DNA from: Nitrospirota bacterium
GTDB taxonomy: Bacteria > Nitrospirota > 9FT-COMBO-42-15 > HDB-SIOI813
Length of the DNA: 13,449 nt
Assembly (NCBI GenBank): GCA_016234155.1
Contig: JACRGZ010000108.1
Span: 1-13,449, forward strand
Reading direction: 5' to 3'
Below are positions 7,138 to 13,449 of this stretch, one piece after another (the first letter of the stretch is position 1; each line of letters begins with the position of its first letter). The notes beneath the pieces are model-generated. The model searched no databases, was not told the origin of the DNA, and saw nothing but the letters and a program-made list of their open reading frames with translations. A program made the translations under genes and the position numbers.

Positions 7138-7931
7138 GATTTATCGGCCTTACTGCATCTTGTTCCCGTGAAACACCGACTGGGAAGGGATCAGAAAGTA
7201 AGGGTCAGAAGTCAGAAGACATGGTTTTAATTGATGCCGGTGAGTTTACTATGGGGTCTGATAAGGTAGAGATTAAAGAAGAGCCATTAAAGCCGCTGGA
7301 GCCCCTCTTTAAGGCAGAGAAGCCGAGGCATAAGGTCTTCTTGAAGGCATTTTATATAGACAAATACGAGACAACCAATTTAAAATATAAGAAATTTGTT
7401 GATGCCACAAACAGAAAACCACCTGGAACCTGGAATGATGGAAAGTATCCTGGTGGAAGGGATAATCACCCTGTCACCCTGGTTGCTTGGCAGGATGCGG
7501 ATGAATATTGCCGCTGGGCAGGGAAGAGGCTTCCAGCAGAGGCCGAGTGGGAGAAGGCTGCAAGGGGATGGGATGGGCGGCAATTCCCATGGGGAAATGA
7601 TTTTGACGGCTCAAAAGCAAATACAGAAGAATCGAAACTTGATGATACCGTACCAGTGGGGAGTTATGAACAAGGGAAATCCCCATATGGGGTATATGAT
7701 ATGGTAGGGAATGTGTGGGAGTGGACTGCCGACTGGTATCGACCATACCCCGGGAATAAGGAGGAAAATGAATTTTTTGGAGACGCTTTCAAGGTTGCAA
7801 GGGGAGGGGCTCACGGTACCTCTGGTGGACACTATATTATCCGGCAGCTCTATCGGACGTCATTTAGATTTTTCTTTTATCCGGACAAATCGTATACTGA
7901 CGTTGGTTTCAGGTGCGCAAAGGATGGATAA
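7071..7931 (+). CDS. SUMF/FGE-fold lipoprotein without the catalytic cysteine pair
   Basis: The 286-residue protein has a lipoprotein signal peptide (MSKLKVQTFR, hydrophobic core 11-28) with lipobox TASC; Cys31 would carry the lipid. Residues 50-284 form a formylglycine-generating-enzyme-like (SUMF1/PvdO/EgtB) domain, with MVLIDAGEFTMGS, FYIDKYETTN, HPVTLVAWQDADEYCRWAGK, RLPAEAEWEKAARG, NVWEWTADWY, ARGGAHG and VGFRCAKDG in the usual order. Where true FGEs carry the active-site pair in a CxxxxC motif, this protein reads RQLYRTSFRFFF, so sulfatase maturation is unlikely. Many such domains are non-catalytic or ligand-binding. It ends eight bases after the upstream ATG candidate of the second NHL gene (7924). 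A structural or accessory role beside the propeller proteins is inferred. Confidence 0.9.
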   Translation: MSKLKVQTFRIYLTFVIWILTFGFIGLTASCSRETPTGKGSESKGQKSEDMVLIDAGEFTMGSDKVEIKEEPLKPLEPLFKAEKPRHKVFLKAFYIDKYETTNLKYKKFVDATNRKPPGTWNDGKYPGGRDNHPVTLVAWQDADEYCRWAGKRLPAEAEWEKAARGWDGRQFPWGNDFDGSKANTEESKLDDTVPVGSYEQGKSPYGVYDMVGNVWEWTADWYRPYPGNKEENEFFGDAFKVARGGAHGTSGGHYIIRQLYRTSFRFFFYPDKSYTDVGFRCAKDG

Positions 7932-7936
7932 ATATA

Positions 7937-8175
7937 AAATGACAAATTACAAAGTTCAAAGTTCAAAGTTTGAAACAATTAAGGTTCAAATGTCAAAACT
8001 AAAAGTTCAAACATTTGAGGCTCTTGCAAAAGTGTCATCCCCGAGTGTTTTTATCGGGGATCCAGGTTTTAAAGTCATTGAAAATCAATGGATTCCCGCT
8101 CATAAACTCTGCGGGAATGACAAGAAAAAGAGTTTTGCAAGTGTCTCTTTTGTCATTTGGATTTTGACATTTGGA
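7937..8175 (+). repeat. caaatgtcaaa-type repeat, copy C, interrupted
   Basis: The left part (7937-8016) contains tandem AAAGTTC units and ATGTCAAAACTAAAAGTTCAA. The right part (8148-8175) contains TTTTGTCATTTGGATTTTG. Between them lies a 131-bp element. The right part again encodes FVIWILTFGF just before a lipobox. Confidence 0.8.
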
Positions 8176-9255
8176 TTTATCATCCTAACTGTCTCTTGCT
8201 CCTCCCCAGACCTTCAGCCTAAAGGTGATAGGCCGTCGAGTACTATCGTCTGGCCATTGCCTCCTGAGCAGCCAAGGATCGCATTTATGCGGAATATTGC
8301 CGAACCGAAAGACCTCGGGATAAAGAAGTCCTTTTTCAGGAAGGTATTCGAATTCATCGTTGGGAGAGAAGCTGAACCGCATATGATCAGGCCGTATGGT
8401 GTTTTTTCAGACGGGAAAGGGAAGCTCTATGTAGCGGATACAGGGCTTCAGGCGGTCCATATATTCGATTTTGCAAATAAGAAATATCAGCAGATCTTTA
8501 AACTGCCAGGCGGAAGGCTTCTCTCTCCTATTGGAGTAACAAGCGATCCTTCAGGAAAAATCTATGTCTCTGATTCGGTTATCAACAGGGTCTTTGTCTA
8601 TAGCAGCAAGGGAGAGTTCTCCTTTGTTATTGGCAAGGAAGGCGACCTCCAGAGGGCGGCTGGAATTGCTGTGAATCCACAAAATGATCAGATATATGTG
8701 GTAGATACAGCGGGTCATAAGGTTGTTGCCTACGATCAGACCGGGAATAAGATTGCCGAGATTGGGCATAGAGGGGGCGAGAATGGGGAGTTTAATTTTC
8801 CGACCCATATATCGATAGACAATGATGGAAGGCTCTATATAACAGATTCCATGAACTTTAGGGTCCAGGTCTTTGAGGCGGATGGGAGGTTTATAAGTAA
8901 ATTTGGGAAGCTTGGGAACAGGCTTGGTACATTCTCAAAGCCTAAAGGGATCGGGGTAGACAGGGAGGGTCATGTCTATGTCGTTGATGGGATATATGAC
9001 ACTGTCCAGATATTTGACAGCGAAGGGAAGCTTCTGTTAAACTTTGGCAAGTCCGGGACAGGAGATGGAAATTTTTGGCTTCCTGCAGGGATATTTATTG
9101 ATGGTAAAGATCATATATATATTGCCGATACATATAATAATAGGGTTTCTGAATATAGATATCTCCCGCAGCCTGAGGAGGAAGTAACAGAAGGGAAGGA
9201 GTCCCCCACAGACGGCCTGGGAAATAAGGAGGAGGATAGAAAAAAAGGGAAGTAG
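7990..9255 (+). CDS. NHL-repeat six-bladed propeller lipoprotein, second copy
   Basis: ATG 7990 is chosen because it begins MSKLKVQTF like the repeat-encoded start at 7071; TTAAGG lies just upstream. ATG 7924 is an alternative. The 421-residue product has an unusually long N-region (1-53), mostly encoded by an inserted palindromic element. A hydrophobic core (54-66) and lipobox TVSC, with Cys70 as the lipid site, come next. WPLPPEQPRIAF and six NHL blades follow, with a Glu/Lys-rich tail. It is a clear paralogue of the NHL protein at 934-2292; the two share GEFNFPT, FSKPKGIG and near-identical DNA around 1762 and 8788. The stop codon lies within the stem of a terminator. It probably acts at the outer membrane as a binding scaffold with the cytochromes. 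Whether the long N-region still permits export is uncertain. Confidence 0.87.
   Translation: MSKLKVQTFEALAKVSSPSVFIGDPGFKVIENQWIPAHKLCGNDKKKSFASVSFVIWILTFGFIILTVSCSSPDLQPKGDRPSSTIVWPLPPEQPRIAFMRNIAEPKDLGIKKSFFRKVFEFIVGREAEPHMIRPYGVFSDGKGKLYVADTGLQAVHIFDFANKKYQQIFKLPGGRLLSPIGVTSDPSGKIYVSDSVINRVFVYSSKGEFSFVIGKEGDLQRAAGIAVNPQNDQIYVVDTAGHKVVAYDQTGNKIAEIGHRGGENGEFNFPTHISIDNDGRLYITDSMNFRVQVFEADGRFISKFGKLGNRLGTFSKPKGIGVDREGHVYVVDGIYDTVQIFDSEGKLLLNFGKSGTGDGNFWLPAGIFIDGKDHIYIADTYNNRVSEYRYLPQPEEEVTEGKESPTDGLGNKEEDRKKGK
8017..8147. mobile_element. MITE-like 131-bp palindromic insertion
   Basis: Imperfect 15-base terminal inverted repeats (8017-8031 and 8133-8147, 13 of 15 paired, core CTTGCAAAA/TTTTGCAAG) bound the element. 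Inside are two REP-like hairpins: CCCCGA/TCGGGG (8039-8044 with 8054-8059) and ATTCCCGC/GCGGGAAT (8092-8099 with 8111-8118). It encodes no transposase. It splits repeat copy C but leaves the NHL reading frame open, adding about 39 codons to the N-region relative to the signal peptide at 7071. No clear target-site duplication is seen beyond a possible TTT. Confidence 0.65.
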
Positions 9256-9288
9256 CTTACAGGATGATGTGTAATCTACTTCCCTTTT
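9243..9288 (+). terminator. Rho-independent terminator after the second NHL gene
   Basis: AAAAGGGAAGTAG at 9243-9255 pairs perfectly over 13 bases with CTACTTCCCTTTT at 9276-9288, with a 20-base loop. The 3' arm ends in TTTT followed by ATATA. The 5' arm includes the TAG stop of the NHL gene. The downstream cytochrome is therefore probably transcribed separately, from the 9290-9417 gap, where I see no convincing promoter hexamers. Confidence 0.6.
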
Positions 9289-9417
9289 ATATAGATGGTC
9301 TCACATCTTACGATAGAAAAGACCTATACCAAAATGAAAAGATTAGGCTTTTTATCAAGCATGATATTATATGAGTGGTATGATTGTTGCAACAAAATCG
9401 AGAAAGGGGCCAATTGC

Positions 9418-12400
9418 ATGAAGTCTAAGCTAATACTAATTTTTGCCTTTTACTTGTTGATCCTTACATCTCACGTCTACGCCTTTGTTGCTGCACCTAC
9501 AGAGGATGTTAAAAACACAAGACACAATCTTTCATCTTCTGGGCCTACCGAAAGAAATGTATTCGTGTCTTCCGTAGCAACTCCCACGACCACTGAGATC
9601 TGTGTGTTCTGCCATACACCGCATGGCGCAAATCCGGATGCCGTCTCCTTTGGCGCCCCTATATGGAACAGGAGGCTCTCTGGTGAGACCTATACTATGT
9701 ATGACCAGGTCTGGTCTAAGTCATTCGAAGGGACATTAAATACCGGTCAGCCAACCGGTTTTTCAAGGCTATGTCTCTCATGTCATGACGGGACAATAGC
9801 ATTGGGCAGGTTGATAAACCCACCCGGATCAGGTGGTTTTGTAAGGTTTGATGATGCTACTTCTACCCTCAAGACTTTTTCCATGACATATCAGAACAGT
9901 CAGACATCAGGCTGTGTTGGGGCCGATTGTATACCTATTGGCGCCGGTGTAACAACGGGCGATACAAGACTGCTTGGCGTAGACTTAAGAAATGATCATG
10001 CCATCTCATTTCTCTTTGATACAGCCCTTGCAGTAAAGGATGGAGAGCTCGTTGATCCTGGTGCGGGGATTACATTGCATCAGGGTCAGGATGTCTCATT
10101 AACAAAACCTGGCATAGATCCTAATCTTTCTCCTGTAAAAAGACATGTAGGGAACGACCCTAATGTGGCAGATTCTGTCCAGTGTACCTCATGCCACAAT
10201 CCGCACCAAGTGGACTATCCAAAATTCTTGAGGGCAAACAGGCTCCAGCTTGATTTTAGCGGAGGGGCATGCGCGGAAGGCGGAGGATTAGCAAACTGTC
10301 CCCCAAAGACAGCTAGAACTTCACCTGATAACCTACCTAATACAGCAATTATCTGTCTTTTCTGTCACGATAAGCCTGGGGTGCCCTATAACACTGCTGA
10401 CCTATCAACACATTTTATTGATCCAACAAAGATCAATCTGACATCAACTGTATCCAAACCACTAACAACAGACCTTTTTGGTACCACTGCACAACCGCTT
10501 TCATCGGTAATAAATCAGACCCCAGCCACAGTAACTGTTGCCCAGAGGGCATGCCTTGCGTGCCATGACCCTCATACAGAGCAGGGGGCAATAAGACTCC
10601 TGCGTCAGGGCGCAGACAATTCAGTCAATCCGCCTGATGTGGCAATTGAGCAGACATGTTATCAGTGCCATTCACCGACACAAAATAGTTTTAACACTAT
10701 AGATACCACGGATTGTCCATCGTCAAGTACCAGTTTCTTTGTCGACAAGCCAGATTGTCCACCCGATGTCCTGACCCAGTTCCAGAAGGATGTAGGAACC
10801 GGCGGTACAATTAACACCATATGCAATGGCGAGGCAGATGATCCTGACTTCTGTGCCCCAGAATTTGGGCTTACGCCATCTAATCCACCTGCTTCGGATC
10901 GTATATGTAATAACGCCTCCTGCGGAAGCGCCATGAATCTGAGGCTTGGTCTTGGGCATCAGCCTGTATTTACAGATAACCCAGCGGAGGGGGTTCAGAT
11001 GAATTCTGATAACCCTGTGGTATCCACCTTTGGCGAGCCATTTACCATACCAATAAACAACAAGGCAACACCTGGAGGAAGCACTCCATATGTAGATGAT
11101 ACCAAGCATATAGAGTGTGTTGATTGCCATAATATGCACAGGGTCAACAGGACCAATAGATTTAGAGGAATGCCTGGCATTACTATTGGGACAGGCGCCT
11201 TTGGTACCACACTTGATACATCAGGGGGCTTATTCCCTCCACCCATTGTTGCCCAGACCCTGGATAATAAGGATGTAACAAGGGAGCCGTATATATTTGA
11301 GGTCTGCTTAAGATGCCATGGAAATACCTTTAACTCCCATGTAAAAGAACAGAGGGTAACAGCATTTGGCTCCGGCCTTACAGTGCAGTTAAGAGGGAAT
11401 AACTCGGGCCAGTCACCAGCGGTACCTGACTTTAATTATAGTAATCCTAGTCCTAATCCTACCAGCACAACCCTGGGTGCTGGTAGTAATAAGAGGAAGG
11501 AGTTTGACCCTTGCGCCAAGCCTTTTTATACCCCCGCTAACATCAAAAATGCTGCTGATTGTAGTCGGAATAATCCTGTCCTTGCAACCGTAGCAAAGCT
11601 TTCAACAAGTCTAAACAATGGACTTCCAGGATTTAATACCGCCTTCCATCCTGTCGCAGCCCCAGGCCGGAATCAGTCAGGGGTGTTAAATAACTGCGGC
11701 ACCTTCACTGTCGTTAATAATGAAGGACGGTGTTCAGGGGGTGGACAACTATTGGGCCAGCTCTCAAGGAAAAATACTATCCACTGCACAGACTGCCACA
11801 ATTCAGACCTCTTTGGCACATTTTCCGGAGGATTTTCCCAGCCGCAGGATAACGATGATAAACTCCCAGTGGCGATCCCTGATTTCCCAGGACCTATAAC
11901 CTTTGATGATACCAGGGGGACACCCTATAAGCGTGGGGCCACGTCAGTCTTTTCCTGGGCTACGGACTATGAAGGTGACCTTGGCCGGAATACAAACATA
12001 CTTAATTTTTCAGCAACCCTTGCATCATTGAATAACCCCAATACACCCCAGGGCCCCCATGGTTCCAAGTGGAGACGCATACTGAGGTCAAACTATCAAA
12101 CCCGGCTGGCAAATAAAGATGGTAATGACGTAGGGGGTGGATATGATAGCCGGAACTTTGCCCTCTGTTATAACTGCCACAATGAGGCGGCATTTATAAC
12201 CAAGGAGTGGCAGAATCCTAGTGACCGGCTAACAAACTTCTATCGATCCGGCACGGGGAACCTCCACTGGATTCATCTTGTAGATCAGACACAGGCGAGG
12301 TGCCATGAGTGCCACTATAATGTACACAGCAATATAGAGTCTGGCAATACAGTATATGTCAATATTCAAAGCGGGGATCCTGCAGGGGCATTAGGTATCA

Positions 12401-12717
12401 CTATTCAAAAAACAGGGATAGCGATGTGTTCTGAAGGGATAGGGGCATGTAACCCTGGCCATGAGAATGTTACCCACCTGATAAACTTTGCCCCTGAGAT
12501 AGGAACAAACAAATATAATAACCCTGTCTGGGGCCATGGTTATTATGTAAATGGGGAGGGTGGAACAGGCGATGATAAAGATCATAATGGCCCTGGCTGT
12601 AACCTCAAGTGTCATGGGTTTGGTATGAAGCACAACTATGATGCCCATTCTGTTGTAAATGGCGGTAAGTGTGTTGAGAATCAGATAACTGGAGGTAAGC
12701 TGACTTGCGGAAAATAG
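9418..12717 (+). CDS. Large multihaem c-type cytochrome with 11 CXXCH and one CX3CH site
   Basis: ATG 9418 is chosen because AGAAAGGGG lies eight bases upstream and the product then starts with a clean signal peptide (MKSKLILIFAFYLLILTSHV, cut near VYA/FV). ATG 9295 would add 41 residues without a binding site. The 1099-residue protein has CXXCH at 62, 119, 256, 313, 379, 414, 567, 630, 790, 917 and 962, plus CNLKCH at 1061-1066. Residues 23-319 repeat the tetrahaem cytochrome of 2425-3573: TRHNL, CxFCHTPHGA, WNR, CLSCHDGT, LINPPGSGGF, LRNDHAIS, CHNPH and CLFCHDK. An added C-terminal part carries the remaining haems in doubled-CXXCH style (CHDPH, CHNMH, GPHGS, CHYNVH). About 15 further cysteines, clustered at 433-502 and 699-772, may form disulfides. 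Likely location: outer membrane or cell exterior, as a terminal electron conduit. A lipoprotein gene follows after 20 bases. Confidence 0.92.
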   Translation: MKSKLILIFAFYLLILTSHVYAFVAAPTEDVKNTRHNLSSSGPTERNVFVSSVATPTTTEICVFCHTPHGANPDAVSFGAPIWNRRLSGETYTMYDQVWSKSFEGTLNTGQPTGFSRLCLSCHDGTIALGRLINPPGSGGFVRFDDATSTLKTFSMTYQNSQTSGCVGADCIPIGAGVTTGDTRLLGVDLRNDHAISFLFDTALAVKDGELVDPGAGITLHQGQDVSLTKPGIDPNLSPVKRHVGNDPNVADSVQCTSCHNPHQVDYPKFLRANRLQLDFSGGACAEGGGLANCPPKTARTSPDNLPNTAIICLFCHDKPGVPYNTADLSTHFIDPTKINLTSTVSKPLTTDLFGTTAQPLSSVINQTPATVTVAQRACLACHDPHTEQGAIRLLRQGADNSVNPPDVAIEQTCYQCHSPTQNSFNTIDTTDCPSSSTSFFVDKPDCPPDVLTQFQKDVGTGGTINTICNGEADDPDFCAPEFGLTPSNPPASDRICNNASCGSAMNLRLGLGHQPVFTDNPAEGVQMNSDNPVVSTFGEPFTIPINNKATPGGSTPYVDDTKHIECVDCHNMHRVNRTNRFRGMPGITIGTGAFGTTLDTSGGLFPPPIVAQTLDNKDVTREPYIFEVCLRCHGNTFNSHVKEQRVTAFGSGLTVQLRGNNSGQSPAVPDFNYSNPSPNPTSTTLGAGSNKRKEFDPCAKPFYTPANIKNAADCSRNNPVLATVAKLSTSLNNGLPGFNTAFHPVAAPGRNQSGVLNNCGTFTVVNNEGRCSGGGQLLGQLSRKNTIHCTDCHNSDLFGTFSGGFSQPQDNDDKLPVAIPDFPGPITFDDTRGTPYKRGATSVFSWATDYEGDLGRNTNILNFSATLASLNNPNTPQGPHGSKWRRILRSNYQTRLANKDGNDVGGGYDSRNFALCYNCHNEAAFITKEWQNPSDRLTNFYRSGTGNLHWIHLVDQTQARCHECHYNVHSNIESGNTVYVNIQSGDPAGALGITIQKTGIAMCSEGIGACNPGHENVTHLINFAPEIGTNKYNNPVWGHGYYVNGEGGTGDDKDHNGPGCNLKCHGFGMKHNYDAHSVVNGGKCVENQITGGKLTCGK

Positions 12718-12737
12718 CCTTTAGGGCAGAGCTCCTT

Positions 12738-13449
12738 ATGAAGAAGGTCTTACCAATCTTTATAGCTATCTTAAGCCTCTATATATTTTATAGTTGTGGG
12801 ACCGAAGATAGCGCAAATGAGCCGACAACGGAATCCCAATTCGGCAAGATAGACATCACTATTTACTGGCCCTCAGAATCGAATGCGATGGCTAAGGTTC
12901 TGGAGAAGATCCCGAGCCTTACCAAATGTATCCGGATCAACATAGTGCAGCCACCAATGGCCATAGCAGGGGATAGTGAGGCGGTCATAAGCTGGAGTTC
13001 TGTCTCCAATGCAACATCATATAATATCTACTGGTCTACAATAACAGGCGTTACAAAGGCCACAGGCACCAAGATTACAGGTGCCACAAGCCCATATGTC
13101 CATACCGGCAGGACCAATGACACTACCTACTACTATGTTGTAACAGCGGTGAATAGCTATGGTGAGAGTAGTGAATCGACCCAGACCTCGGCAGCGCCAA
13201 GTGCGACCGGCACAGCGCCAATCGCCCCAACAAATGTTACAGCCATAGCAGGGGATAGTGAGGCGGTCATAAGCTGGAGTTCTGTCTCCGATGCAACATC
13301 GTATAATATCTACTGGTCTACAATAACAGGCGTTACAAAGGCCACAGGCACCAAGATTACAGGCGCCACAAGCCCATATGTCCATACCGGCAGGACCAAT
13401 GACACTACCTACTACTATGTTGTAACAGCGGTGAATAGCTATGGTGAGA
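12738..13449 (+). CDS. Fibronectin-III-like repeat lipoprotein, 3' end outside the window
   Basis: The frame is open from ATG 12738 to the window edge (237 codons). It begins MKKVLPIFIAILSLYIFYSC, a signal peptide with a weak lipobox (FYSC, Cys20). Residues 37-70 (KIDITIYWPSESNAMAKV...) precede the first fibronectin-III-like domain. Each domain has AIAGDSEAVISWSSVS, YNIYWSTITGVTKATGT, SPYVHTGRTNDTTYYYVVTA and VNSYGES. The unit is 94 residues and at least two are present. No haem motif is seen. It starts 20 bases after the large cytochrome and is likely cotranscribed with it. FN3 domains typically mediate adhesion or spacing at the surface, so a surface tether or binding partner of the cytochrome is plausible but unproven. 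Confidence 0.85.
   Translation, partial: MKKVLPIFIAILSLYIFYSCGTEDSANEPTTESQFGKIDITIYWPSESNAMAKVLEKIPSLTKCIRINIVQPPMAIAGDSEAVISWSSVSNATSYNIYWSTITGVTKATGTKITGATSPYVHTGRTNDTTYYYVVTAVNSYGESSESTQTSAAPSATGTAPIAPTNVTAIAGDSEAVISWSSVSDATSYNIYWSTITGVTKATGTKITGATSPYVHTGRTNDTTYYYVVTAVNSYGE
12960..13449 (+). repeat. Tandem 282-bp FN3-coding repeats
   Basis: Unit 1 runs 12960-13241 and unit 2 starts at 13242 and leaves the window. Over the 208 bases that can be compared there are three differences, two of them silent and one Asn/Asp. Such identity shows a recent duplication or ongoing gene conversion, and more units may follow beyond the window. Confidence 0.95.

Noticed and set aside
7071..7931. Active sulfatase-modifying formylglycine-generating enzyme
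   Set aside because: The catalytic cysteine pair is absent and no sulfatase gene is present in the window.
7711..7989. Upstream extension of the second NHL gene through the end of the SUMF gene
   Set aside because: It would overlap the SUMF-fold lipoprotein by 221 bases in another frame and contains no homologous or signal-peptide sequence.
8039..8118. The CCCCGA/TCGGGG and ATTCCCGC/GCGGGAAT hairpins as terminators
   Set aside because: They lie inside an open coding frame, have no T-tract and are better explained as parts of the inserted palindromic element.
9295..9417. N-terminal extension of the large cytochrome from ATG 9295
   Set aside because: No ribosome-binding site precedes it, and it would place 41 non-hydrophobic residues ahead of a complete signal peptide.
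12427..12462. A possible extra haem site CNPGH (residues 1011-1015) in the large cytochrome, with another Cys at 1004
   Set aside because: The residue before His is Gly rather than Cys, and no known spaced haem motif fits CX6CNPGH.
13017..13385. Cysteine-rich 122-codon open frame on the - strand
   Set aside because: It is the exact complement of the FN3 repeat units. Its internal repetition and Cys content follow from the + strand repeats, and it has no recognisable domain or ribosome-binding site.

Overview
This is bacterial DNA of moderate GC content. The genes lie on the + strand and nearly all encode secreted or envelope proteins. Three multiheme c-type cytochromes (5, 4 and 11-12 haems), an outer-membrane beta-barrel ending in Phe and several lipoproteins point to an anaerobic Gram-negative bacterium with a long-range or extracellular electron-transfer apparatus. 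Frequent AGG (Arg) and ATA (Ile) codons and the cytochrome types fit an uncultured Nitrospirota or Desulfobacterota/Geobacter-like lineage. This placement is an inference; there is no rRNA or other marker gene to fix it.

Layout: 1-137, a leader with a candidate promoter; 138-944, pentahaem cytochrome; 934-2292, NHL six-bladed propeller lipoprotein with an unresolved start; 2293-2424, two tiny reading frames with strong ribosome-binding sites; 2425-3573, tetrahaem cytochrome; 3574-3752, three hairpins; 3753-4796, parvulin-type prolyl isomerase/chaperone; 4786-6606, outer-membrane beta-barrel; 6625-7014, a small four-helix-bundle (S23/IVS-type) gene in repeat DNA; 7071-7931, SUMF/FGE-fold lipoprotein; 7990-9255, a second NHL lipoprotein; 9243-9288, terminator; 9418-12717, large cytochrome; 12738 to the window end, an fibronectin-III-like repeat lipoprotein cut off by the window.

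The set of cytochrome, NHL propeller, prolyl isomerase and beta-barrel resembles, from memory, the omcS-companion (osc) genes that help Geobacter make OmcS cytochrome nanowires. A reasonable model is that the cytochromes are the electron carriers or filament subunits, the parvulin helps fold them in the periplasm, the barrel passes them or their electrons through the outer membrane, and the propeller, SUMF and FN3 lipoproteins act as accessory or surface parts.

The most unusual layer is in the DNA. Three lipoproteins have signal peptides encoded by copies of one intergenic repeat family built on caaatgtcaaa and its complement. In the first copy a perfect 32-bp tandem duplication throws the apparent native start out of frame, which suggests slippage or phase variation. 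In the third copy a 131-bp MITE-like element is inserted without closing the frame. A second, low-complexity repeat encodes the barrel's signal peptide. The four-helix-bundle gene sits inside the second copy like a cargo gene.
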